Positions 10,193-20,306 of a stretch of 64,000 nt of DNA are shown piece by piece. How positions within the stretch are numbered: the first letter of the stretch is position 1; every line of letters starts with the position of its first letter. Both the position numbers and the translations under genes were made by a program. The notes below the pieces were generated by a model. That model was not told the origin of the DNA and did not search any database. It saw nothing but the letters and a program-made list of their open reading frames with translations. Source of the DNA: Flectonema sp. DT1601 (lineage: Eukaryota > Euglenozoa > Diplonemea > Diplonemida > Diplonemidae); contig OZ025781.1 in the NCBI GenBank assembly GCA_964019425.1, forward strand, positions 1,060,501 through 1,124,500. Direction: 5' to 3'.

Positions 10193-11896
10193 TCAACTAA
10201 CTATACTAATTGGATCTTGAATGTTGTCCAATTCCGGATGCGAAGATCGTAATTCCGCAGCTTTCCCTCGTAGCTCGTCATCAACGGTCTCTGATAATAT
10301 TAAAGCTTCTACAGTTGAGTTGAACATCGTCCACTTACCAACACCATTCCCCTCCAGTTGGTACATCCATTCCTCAATCCCAGCTTCGTTATTTTGAAAA
10401 AACTCATACATAAGATGAACTTTCTCCTCATGAAGAACTCCCCTGGGAACAACACGACACTCAACTGTGTGCTTTAGCTGACGATAAAGGCCGCTATCAC
10501 CCAGCATTGTGATTCCCAACATTTGACCAGCCCGTTCTATGGCGCTGACTAAAGGAGGCAGTTTCCCGATGACACTAAATCGCATCATATTCTCACAACC
10601 AAGATCACCACACGCCAGTGTTCCAGAACCCATCCCGAGGTTCAATTGCAACCCGTGATTCGCAAGATCCTGGAAAGGATACAGAAAGGTTTCAGAATTA
10701 CTAATGAGTGCGTTTGCGGAATCAATGCAAGACGTGGGGTGCCCCAGGTGAACTCTGGTGGCACCGAAACTCGCAAAGACACGATCGCCGATAAACAAAT
10801 CGAGTGTGCCTCTGTGCTGACCAACAATATCATAAGAAGCAGCAACAAGACTGGAGATCAGTTTCTCAAAGGAATTCAGAGAGTGCTGCAACACTAATCT
10901 CGAATTACGAATGTTGACCACTAACAACGAGACACCCATGCGATCGAAGATTCGCTTCCTTCCCTTCGTAGGTGTTTCTGCCACAGAAGTAGATAACGTT
11001 GTGTAAGATGACTCCGTCCTAGATTGTGTTGTTTCACCGAAATCAATAATCTCAGGTGGTAAACAAGAGTGAGGCAGGTACGGTTTGTACGATCTCAGAT
11101 TCCTTAAAATTTCATTAAAAGCGATTCTCAACCCCACAGGAATATTATTATCATCCAACAGTCTCTCAGCTCCATCCAGATCGAATCGAGACAGGGAGGT
11201 TGCGATGAGATTAGCGGCATCGACCGACGCTATAATTCGATTTCTCTCTAACAAGACAGAAACAGCGAATCCACGAGTAGCAAGAAAATCCAAAATAAAG
11301 ACACCTGCCTGACTAAGGAATGAAGAAAAACTTGTGGCGAATCCTTGCTCACATGGAGCGATCTCACAGCTACAAATATCACGTCGGACTTCTTGTGAAT
11401 TTTCTAGGAAAGCCATATCAAAGAGACCAAAGCGGAATGCAGATTCTGATGCTGCAATGGAAAGCCACACTACACAAATACATACTAAAATGAAAGAACT
11501 TCTGTGAGGTACTTCTAATACCAAAAGGATATCGACAAGGATAACAAAGTATGGCCAGATAGGTGTTAGTAGTTTTGTTCTTGCGTGCAAGTCAATTGAC
11601 ATAATAACCAAAGTCATCGAATAACAGGTATACTCAATGAAGGCGTCTGTTGCTTGAGCTTTGAAAACTACTAACCTGATTAATACGATTATCGAAACAA
11701 CAGCTCCGAACGCAAATACTGAAAAAACATAAACCAAGTTAGTGCGAAACATTATCAGAATGAGACTAAATTGAAAAGCCATTACAGAAAATACAATAAT
11801 AAGCATCGTCTTTCTCTTTACTTGGAGTGGTGTGTCATCCTCGTCAATAGCCCTGTCGAGACAACATTTGCAGAGCAGTTTGAACACATTTTTCAT
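10193..11896 (-). CDS. Membrane protein with degenerate class III nucleotidyl cyclase domain, 567 aa
   Basis: The N-terminus has about four hydrophobic segments (roughly 30-75, 90-105, 115-128, 133-150). A Cys-bearing loop (CSCEIAPC) follows, then another hydrophobic segment and the motif LRSYKPYLP (267-275), which I associate with euglenozoan cyclase-like receptors. The C-terminal domain (about 318-500) follows class III cyclase topology: VVNIRNSR at the first strand, FIGDRVFASFGA (369-380), GMGSGTLACGDLG (421-433) and SVIG plus SAIERA. The second metal Asp (371) is present, but the first position is Asn328 where active enzymes have Asp, so catalysis is doubtful. An acceptor (CCTTTTCCAG after a pure pyrimidine tract) lies 7 nt upstream of the ATG. 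Confidence 0.8.
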   Translation of the reverse strand: MKNVFKLLCKCCLDRAIDEDDTPLQVKRKTMLIIVFSVMAFQFSLILIMFRTNLVYVFSVFAFGAVVSIIVLIRLVVFKAQATDAFIEYTCYSMTLVIMSIDLHARTKLLTPIWPYFVILVDILLVLEVPHRSSFILVCICVVWLSIAASESAFRFGLFDMAFLENSQEVRRDICSCEIAPCEQGFATSFSSFLSQAGVFILDFLATRGFAVSVLLERNRIIASVDAANLIATSLSRFDLDGAERLLDDNNIPVGLRIAFNEILRNLRSYKPYLPHSCLPPEIIDFGETTQSRTESSYTTLSTSVAETPTKGRKRIFDRMGVSLLVVNIRNSRLVLQHSLNSFEKLISSLVAASYDIVGQHRGTLDLFIGDRVFASFGATRVHLGHPTSCIDSANALISNSETFLYPFQDLANHGLQLNLGMGSGTLACGDLGCENMMRFSVIGKLPPLVSAIERAGQMLGITMLGDSGLYRQLKHTVECRVVPRGVLHEEKVHLMYEFFQNNEAGIEEWMYQLEGNGVGKWTMFNSTVEALILSETVDDELRGKAAELRSSHPELDNIQDPISIVS

Positions 11897-12036
11897 TTTA
11901 AAACTGGAAAAGGAAAAAAAAAATTAATTTTACGAACTATTGTTTGCTACGGAATACTTTTTCTTTCCCCAGAGATTTGGTGACACCACAATAAAGTGTC
12001 AACTTTCGAGGTATCGATGCTTGTTTTGTTGACACG

Positions 12037-12315
12037 TCATGAGCGGTGCCGTACAAGTGATTCAGAAATAATAAACAGCAACAACAGAAAATACAACAAT
12101 TGATGAGCCTTCTCTTTATTTGAAGCAGAGACTCGTTCTTGATTGATGACGTTAGAACTGAACCATTTTTTGAAAGTTTTTCCCACTATTGATACCTTTT
12201 GCTGCGTAACGACAACTCTTTTTCCTTTATTTGAGCTGCCGAAAGAGAAATGTAATAAGAAAAGTAATACGAAAAATATCAACAGTTGCTTGTGCAAAAT
12301 CAGATAGTGGCTCAT
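12037..12315 (-). CDS. Small membrane/secreted hypothetical protein, 92 aa
   Basis: Not recognised. The N-terminus reads as a signal peptide or membrane anchor (LLIFFVLLFLLHFSFG at about 11-26). A basic middle follows, then a second hydrophobic stretch near the C-terminus (about 73-84). The main support is an acceptor just upstream of the ATG (CTTATCCCAG and CTCAG within 20 nt), as for the larger genes, and consistent orientation. The 5' end of this gene lies close to the 3' end of the AlkB gene. Confidence 0.5.
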   Translation of the reverse strand: MSHYLILHKQLLIFFVLLFLLHFSFGSSNKGKRVVVTQQKVSIVGKTFKKWFSSNVINQERVSASNKEKAHQLLYFLLLLFIISESLVRHRS

Positions 12316-12442
12316 GTAGGTTAGGCTGAGCTGGGATAAGACTCGAGGGGTTGTTAGTCACTGAGAGAACAACAAAAACAAGTCAATAGAAAATAATACA
12401 AACAAATACGAAGAACAACCTCTAGAATTGTGATCATCATCA

Positions 12443-13641
12443 TCAGTTTATACATTGTTCGCGGAATGTTAAATTGATACGCCCTGGCGTCATCTTTAAT
12501 CCTTTTGGCATTGTTCCTGAATACACTCTTGGTACAGCGTGTAGTACATTTCTCATCGGTCCTCCGAATATTAAAACATCTCCAGAATTCAAAACTACAT
12601 TATTCTCTGAATCGGTTGATTCCATCTTCCATGCGAAGTCACAGGAACATCCGATTGAGAATGAGACAACTGGAAGACCACGTTCAACAGCGTACCTTGT
12701 TATATTTGTTTTTTGTTATTTTTGTTACGTGACATTCTAAAGGACTTAAGGAAAAAGAAAGCATACCTGTCAGCCGTACTATTGTCTCGATGCCAATATA
12801 TTCCCGCATTATCTGGAGTGTAGTTATTCATCAAAACAATGTTTGGATTAAGTTCAGGTAAGGCGTCGCACTCTGCCCTGGCCTTTTCCAGATAACTCAA
12901 ACAGAGAGTTCGGTACTGTTGAGGGAAATGTTTGAGTTCTTCAGTTGTAGCACCCCATGTTTCTCCAGTATTGAATATTCGATCGCCGTTACTCTTTACA
13001 GTATACCTGTTTGTAAAGAATGGATTTGTTTTTTTCATCATCACAACTAGAAAACTATTACGACACATACCAACCACCAGATAGATTGTTCGTTGGAGTC
13101 GCTAGTGCCGTAGTGACGTCTGCAAAGTGTTGTTGAACTTCAAGAGGGATAACATTCTTCATAACAACAAGCCCAGGTCTTACAACATCAATACTTCTAT
13201 TTGAAGGTAGCGCAAGTGATACAGCTCCTCCCCATGAAGAAGGTCCGCTAACACTCGGTTTCGCCTTCGGTTTTGATACACAACCTCCTTGCAGACGAGA
13301 CTTCTTTTTCTTTTTTTGATCTTTCGGTGCCTCATCTACAAACTGAGGAAGCTGCACTTCCAGTGAAGCAACCTGTTGTTTTTTTTATTAATTTATTGTA
13401 CACCCAACGTGCTTTATTAAGTTTACAACACACAACAATCACATACCTGTTCTCTTCGACTGGCATTAAGCTCCGCAGACATAGGAATCCATTTATCAGT
13501 CATTAATTGTTTCATTTCATCTTTTGTTAATCCCATACAGTCATTAGCACAACAATTCAAAATATAAGAACTACATTCAGGAAAGACATTTCCTAAAAAA
13601 GTCCTCCTCTGGAAAGTTCGGAGGGAGCGTTCATCATTCAT
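12443..13641 (-). CDS. AlkB-type 2-oxoglutarate/Fe(II) dioxygenase, 4 exons, 329 aa
   Basis: Exons complement(13447..13641), (13071..13372), (12767..13006) and (12443..12695); introns begin GTATGT, GTATGT, GTATGC and all frames join cleanly. AlkB family enzymes oxidatively remove methyl groups from nucleic acids. His238 and Asp240 (WHRDNS) and His298 (NVLHAV) form the iron triad; Arg318 and Arg324 (GRINLTFR) are the 2-oxoglutarate and substrate arginines. NNYTPDNAGI before the triad and SFSIGCSCDF after it match the family. The N-terminal 160 residues, including a Lys-rich stretch, are outside the catalytic core and unrecognised. GRINLTFR resembles bacterial AlkB/ALKBH1-type ends, but the substrate (DNA or RNA) is unresolved. 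An acceptor (CCTGTTTCAAG) lies about 11 nt upstream. Confidence 0.92.
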
Positions 13642-13956
13642 GTAGATAACTTGAAACAGGAATTAAAATATTGCGAGGTAACACATCTCATACTGTAGGG
13701 TGAATAAAAAGCGTAATGTTTGACTTCCACTCATGCATAACAAACATGAAGCCAATGAAGGCACGATCAATAAAGCAGGTGCGGAGGCTTCGCTACTCGC
13801 AACCAACTTGAAATACTCTAAACGGAGGGACAAAACAGAAAATATATATCGAAGGCAGGATACCAACCAATGAAAAATAATAAAAAGTTTAATACAATAG
13901 TACAGTAGGCGAGTTAGTAGTTAACCCCTCTATTTGAGAGGTAGTTTTAGGTTTGT

Positions 13957-16900
13957 TTACATTGAGCTCTTTGGATGAGAGAAGAAAGAAGATCCTTCAT
14001 AATCATGTTCATAATGACTGTCGTGGGAGACGTTATCACCCCAAAGAGATTCAACTGCTCCAGGGCGGAAAATGTTGCTCAACATGTCTCGGAATTCCTC
14101 AGCGTAATGGATGTTGCCTTCATTACCAGTCATGAATTCACGATTATCACCAATGTCAACTAGTCCGTAATAAAATATTTCCGTGTGCTCAGGACCTGCC
14201 GCAGAGTACTCGGTGTGACTAACGTTGTCTCCAGAAGTCATTAACCTACCAGGCATACCTCCAAAGAAGTATTGGTATTTCGTTCTGAAAGGACCTCCAG
14301 TTGGGTTTAGAGGAACTCCACTTCGTTTTTTGAGAAGTTTTCGACTTAGCGGGTGTCGGATATCAAAAGGATCAGCAACATCGTCACTATCGTGAGTGTC
14401 ATCACTGTCTTGACTTCCTTCTCCGTAAGGCTCTCCTTCAGTTACATTATTATTATAAATTAAGTCAGGGTCATCTAATCGGAGTATTCCTCCAGGTGGT
14501 GGTCTGCGTCTTCGTAAGTTTGCTAAGATGGGATCGTCTAGGTTACCAACAGACTTTAAAACTCTCTTTCGGATTCCACAAGAAGTACAATAATCCATCA
14601 CAGCGAGACCTTCACTATCTCGTTGTGGGACACCTTCAGGGCGAGGGTTCATTTTGTATGCGACTCTCCAAGTTGCTTCACATCGACGGCATCGCCAGCT
14701 TTCATCTTCAGGAGGAAGTTTGACTGCGAGCGAGTCCTCGTCTGGGTACTTTGGAACTGCCAATATCATTCCTTCCTGAAGACCATCTTCCTCAGCGTCT
14801 GATGACGCATAAGTAGAATTATCTTCTGCTTCTGAGGGTTTTGAATTTTTGCTGCTATTGCTGCCGGGACCCTTTTTCTTCTTTTTTTTCTTCTTCTTCT
14901 TCTTGGTTTCATCATCGACGGAATCGCTCGCACCCTTTTTCTTGTTTTTGCCCCTTTTTTTTTTAGTATTTTCGTCAGCGTTGTCAGAAGTCACTGATTT
15001 ATTACTAGAATCGTCTTCCCCCTTCTTCTTCTTTTTCTTCTTTTTTTTTTTCCCTTCGGGTGATGTCGTTTCGCTTGATTTCTTAGAGCCTTTTGAAGAG
15101 TGAGAACTTGAAGAGTCTATGATCGACCCATCAAGAGGAAGTTCTTGTTCGCTTTCTCGGTCGGGTGTTGGTTCTTTGAAAATCGCTTCTGCATCAAGCC
15201 ATTGCTTTTGTCTTTCTGTTCGATCAGCTTTTTCAGGAAGCGGTAGGAAGTGTCTTCGTGATAGAATCGGATCTGGTTGCCTTGCTATTTTATACGACTC
15301 TAAAACTTTCTTCGCATCATATGATGGATTCCCTAGAAACTGAGCAGCATTTCTCTGAAGACGGATGTCAGCTCCTCGACGAGGTGATCCTTGATGTTCA
15401 TCAATAACGGTATGCATACCTGTTAAGAGATTGTGTGTTGAGGTGTTGTAACTAAAAGTAACTTAATGAAGTACAACATACCTACAACTAATTTGTAATC
15501 AGTGTGTCCAAATGATTCCAACGCGTCAATGTCTGAAAGTATTTGACCTATAACGCCTAGCTCAGCGCGAGTTCCCATTTTCAACCATCGATTTCCCCAA
15601 ACCTCATGAACGGTACTCGGATGAAAGGTGTAAATGTGATTTAGTTCTTTGTGTGGTACAGGAAACATATTAGCAATGACTGAAAAGTGAACACGCTGAC
15701 CATTCCATTCAATATTATGAAGTCCCACGTATCGAGTTATGAACGAGTTGCTGCCGATCTTCGAATCTAAATATCGGTAGTAACTGTGTTGATGTGTTGA
15801 TGATTTTTTTATTATTCATTTTGTGAATAAGTCCAAACAAATCAAAACATACCTCGGAAGCATTGCCATAATCGCGTCAAGTTTTTCTGGTGCTATTCCG
15901 TGTATTATATACTTATCATCGTGAGTCGCGAACCACAGTGATCCAGGCTTCTTCTCAGTGAGACAGCGAAGGTGGCCTGTCAGCAGTCCGGTTCGAAGTG
16001 ATGTAATACCTACAGAATGCATATATTCTTCCTCCTGGTTGTATGTTTTTTTTTGTTTTGTTATTTCAAAAAAAGAATGTGCAGAAGTATATTATTTTAT
16101 GTGCAAACCTTTATTCCCATGAGTTTCCTGATCTCAGCAAAAACACCAGGTGCGTAATCCCCAAACACACGAGGTGGTTTGCTGGTAATTCCTTTCTTAG
16201 CTCCCGCTGATGGTCGGCTGAGAGAAGTTTTTTCTTCTTGAATTTCAAAAATAACATCAGCAGTACCAGAAGCTTGCCAATCATGAATTGCTCCTGCTAG
16301 TTGACGCATATCCGTAACAGGGTATTCATTTAAAGATAAAACAACTGAATGAATTGGGATGCCTGACGTATCACCGGGAGAGCCAGGTACGATGTTCTTA
16401 ATTGTTATTTGTGGTTTTTTACCAGTACCTTGAGTCTCCGCAAACTCAATACCAAAGTCTCTACCTGGAGGTACGATCACTTTGTACCTCTTCTTGCCAG
16501 AAGGGATTAGAATCGCATTTTCGAATGGTATGGCGCAGAGGGTATCATCGTCGACATCTTCAAACTGTACCTGAAGAGCACTGATTTCACGACCAATCAC
16601 GATGGCTGTTTTGCCATTATAGTGACTCTCATCTCCTGTCATATTTTCAATTAAAACTCGAGACCCAGATTGAATTTCTTCGCGTTGTGATGCCCCCGGT
16701 TCCAACAGAGGTTCGTCATTTTCAGGTAACTCTTTAACCGGATCCTTTTCTTTACCCTTTTCTTTATCTTTATCTTTTTCTTTATCCTTGTCTTTGTCCT
16801 TATCCTTGTCTTTATCCTTGTCCTTATCCTTTTCCTTGTCATCCTCAGCGTCTTTGCTTTTGTCTGCGGGTGCGGGTGCGGGGCTATTGTTTCCCAGCTG

Positions 16901-18701
16901 TCCAACGATCATTGGGGCATCAAGAGGATCCAACACACAAAATGTCAGTACTTTGTTTCCACTTTTCCTCCACGAGACGAGATAATGATCAAGAGTTGCC
17001 TTATCAACGATTCGATAACCGTCAACTGATTCTACTAACTGTCCTGGTTTGAGTCCAAATCGCTGTGCTGGTGAACCAGGTTTCACACCCGACAAATGAT
17101 TAATACCATCCTTTCTTCTTTGAATTGCAATCCCAACAAGTCCTCCGGGTGGGAGTTGAACTTGAATATGTTTTCGTTCAGTTTTCTCAAGAATCTTTAA
17201 GTTATCACCTTTAATTTTAAAAGCAGCATTATGCTTATTTAGGTAAACCATAAGACATTCATCTTCCACATCGAATCCAGTAACCAGCCCTTGTAGACCA
17301 AGGAATTCTGTACCAGAAACCAAACTATGAACTTCAACTTTAGATCCGAGTGGGAATCCTTGAGCCCATGGAGGCGTTGGTCCTCGTTGTCCCCATTCAC
17401 CTTCACCGGGTTCTAGGTGAAGTAATTCTGTCTCAAGATCGTACGTTAACATAACTACAAAAGGATCACCTGGTAATCCTTTTACTTTAGGACTTTTAGT
17501 AACCGCCAGTTCAATTCCCCGTTGTAGCGCACATGCAAGTGAAAAGTGCGGATGTCCCATCGCAATAAACCGCTGTCCAGGTTGACGAGAATGTTTTGTT
17601 GCCCATTCATCGTGTGGTGATAATTTTAGATTTTTAAAGGCGTTGATGGCTGTGCCGTTTGTTAGCACTCCTGTTTGAAGTTGTTAAAAATGATAAAAAA
17701 AATACTCCCCCTTGATAAAGTGAGATCCGATATCAAAAAAAAAAAAAAAAACATAATTTCAACACATACCACTACAAAACTCAGAGAATGAAAGGAAACC
17801 GTCACCATTTGCATCGAAAGTTTCAAACAGCCACCTGACCATATCTCTAAATGTGTATCCTCTTCTTATAATTGGTTCAAGTGGTTGAGATCCGATTGAA
17901 AGAATCCAAATAAATTCTCGATACTCAAGCCAACCTTGTTTTTGATAGTCGAATAACCTGAATAACACATCAGCTTTGTCTTGAATTGACCCACAAGCAA
18001 GTGTTCTCATTACTCTGATAAAGCGAGTATATGGAACAATCTGTTGCTCGGTGTCTAAGAAGAAATCAACAAACATATCAACTAAGTCGCTATCATCATC
18101 GATATACGCAAGAGATTCTGAAATATCCTACGTTGGGTTGGAGTTGATGCAAACTGATATTACAAACAGGTATTAAGAAATAAAACATACCTCTTCAGTA
18201 ATTAACCCATAACCATGCCTGTCAAGCTGCCTAAAATGAAATGTAATCGTTGACAAATCAACATTATCAAGCAATGGGAATACCTCTCCAATATTGTAAT
18301 TGCGATTATGAGATTGTGCCCAAGACAGTGTAAGTTCATGAAGACAACGTTCAAAGACAAGGTCAGATTCAAATCCACTTAAGATGAAAGCATTAAAGAC
18401 ACTGTTTAGTATTATTTATCATCTGATTGTACTTTGCAAAAAAAAAAAAACAATTTTTAACCAACATACTTGTTAGTACCACCAACATATGAAATACGAA
18501 TGGCAGGTATAGAATCGTTATCTTCAGTGATAGCGTATTCCACTACTGATAGAATCCCTTTATAATCAATTAGTCGTGGAAGTGGCGATTGATTACCAGC
18601 AAAACAAACTGACGACGCTAAAATATAAACAGACATCTCACCTTCAACCGCTTTAATAACGCCCATGTCGTATTTTCCTGGGTTTTTTTTTTGGTGTTGG
18701 T

Positions 18702-18734
<33 letters not shown>

Positions 18735-20249
18735 CTTCCCTCATCTTCTTCCGAATCCAAAAAATTTTAATATAAAAACCTCACACCTGTTGATATTCCA
18801 GTAGTGGAAGCTTTATGGACATCAAATCCATAGAACTTATGGTGTCCTAAGACTGGTTCAATTCCGCTGTCTAAATCCAGAGAGGACTCTCCAGGAAGTG
18901 ATGGTGTTGGATACTTAGAACGACCTTTACTGTCCTTTGGAGGATGAAGAACAGAAGGAACATGAAACATGTGGTGAAGATCATGGTGGTGTTGGGGATA
19001 CCTTGCTAAACTCCTATAGTAAATACCGCTGATTGGAATGTGGGAGATCGCTTCTTCGATTAGGGGGTCTAATTTTCCTTTTTTCTTACTAATTTGAAAG
19101 AATATTAATCTCCCCACCTCATCAGGTCGTTGCATGTCATTACAAACAAGTGACAACCCAACCTCTTCACTGTGTATAGTGAGCTCAAGTTTACTGTCAC
19201 TAACGTACTTCACTTTAACATCTTCGAGAGGGGCGAGGACTATTTTATTCCTGTGTATTTTTTATTTTTTTTTTTGAAGGGAACAAAAACGGACTGTAGG
19301 CCGAGGAACACAGGAGGCGCCAAGGGAACTGTCGTACCCCGAGATGGACGCGAATCCGACTGAAGTGGCGATGGAATCACTAATACAAGCAGATGAGGAT
19401 CCGATCCACGTAGGTCTAGGACACCCCGCTATGATGAGCATCGGCGAGCAGAACGTGAACCCCGAGAGCCTAGCACCAGAGCAGGTGGCCAGACAGTACG
19501 AGGCTCCGCACTCGATGCAGGTAGCGAACGATCCAGGAGGTACCCCAGAGAACCTGCAGCCTTCGAAACCCGAGAGTCCAGCACTAGAACAGGACCTCGG
19601 ACAGGGCGAGACATTAGATACGACGACAGTAAATGATACAGAAGGGGTCCCACCCTCATCCTCCAACCTTCATACCCTTTGGAGTAGGTCTGGAGGGAAT
19701 TCAGAATCTCGGGAATTCTTGCTACATGTACGCAGTTCCTGTGCAAGGGCATGCCTCTACCGGAGTGCAACAAATCGTTGGACTCGGCAGACTGTGTCTT
19801 ACGCACTCTGAGGGAGCTGAAGCGATCAGGGTCTGTTTCGGCAGCGAAGGAGATATGGGAATGGGTGAAACCACGCTGCGGACCGGGACAATCGGAAGCC
19901 GAACATGCACTGTCAACTTGAACTCGGCTTACACTTTTAAAGACTACCGGTTTTCTCAGATAGAATTCCAGCAGACAAAGAAAAGTAAAATAACTGTCCT
20001 AGCATGTGGTTTCTTCCCGGCATTAAAAAAAAAAAAAAAAAAAAAGTATCAACACACACACCTAATATCGGAACTCCTATAAACGATAGTTTTATCATAC
20101 ACTAGTAGGTATCCAGAGTCCTCTGGAGCAAACAAGTCACTACTACACTCATGACCTTCTAGGAAGGTATCATCTAATTCGTACTGATGTGCTACCAAGG
20201 CTGCGATACCTTTTACTTCCGTACCTCGACAATTAGTGACGCTGCTCAT
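13957..20249 (-). CDS. PIPK-like (phosphatidylinositol phosphate kinase fold) protein with EF-hands and two PDZ domains, 9 exons, 1642 aa
   Basis: Exons: complement(20062..20249), (18787..19250), (18470..18677), (18191..18401), (17770..18127), (16109..17670), (15853..16025), (15482..15783), (13957..15419); every junction keeps frame. N-terminus unrecognised; EF-hands in about 330-470, the canonical loop DANGDG starting at Asp462. The PIPK domain begins at GHP (515-517), then is interrupted by an SH3-like/PDZ pair (580-725), a Lys-Asp tract (749-787) and a second SH3-like/PDZ pair (808-955). It resumes at GDYAP (980-984), LPSYYRYL (1053-1060), TDYKLVVG (1149-1156), and after a 400-residue Lys-rich, CxxC-bearing insertion, YGLVDIG (Asp1577). 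The usual ATP-binding Lys is His1039 and the DLKGS motif is missing (STVHEVWGNRW), so a pseudokinase or scaffold is likely. Acceptor CAG 25 nt upstream of ATG. The 16025/16109 junction is the least certain. Confidence 0.8.
19276..20045 (+). mobile_element. A-tailed foreign insertion in intron 1 of the PIPK-like gene
   Basis: The first intron (19251-20061, 811 nt) is about ten times longer than the others. Its interior runs antisense to the host gene, is visibly GC-richer than the surroundings, is open in stretches on the + strand, and ends GGCATT followed by 21 A (20025-20045). The left border is a T run (19265-19275). Frame 19344-about 19680 encodes Pro/Glu/Gln-rich sequence; the next frames carry a USP-like core. 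A 3' A tail and 5' truncation fit a LINE-type retrotransposon or a processed copy of an mRNA. I see no reverse transcriptase and no clear target-site duplication, so the class is unresolved. Confidence 0.65.
19680..19921 (+). pseudogene. Frameshifted USP-like (peptidase C19) fragment
   Basis: Read in the frame of 19633, residues GLEGIQNLGNSCYMYAV match the Cys box of ubiquitin-specific proteases (GLxNLGNTCYMNAV), with the catalytic Cys codon at 19720-19722. After 19737 similarity continues in the next frame (19742-19921), where GQSEAEHAL resembles the QQDAxEFL box, ending at TGA 19919-19921. The upstream Pro-rich segment lies in a third frame (19344). Two shifts in about 400 nt and loss of the His box show it is not functional as it stands. 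USP family membership rests on the Cys box alone plus a weaker second box. Confidence 0.65.
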
Positions 20250-20306
20250 CGAGTCAGTGCTCGATATGCAGATTCTGATTAAAGAATAAGTAATGTTAAT
20301 TAACAA

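Noticed and set aside
16020-16110. Splitting the PIPK-like gene into two genes at the stop after exon 6
   Set aside because: GHP and GDYAP elements of the PIPK domain lie before the break and LPSYY and DYKLVVG after it, and the 83-nt gap fits an intron (donor GTTTGC is non-standard).
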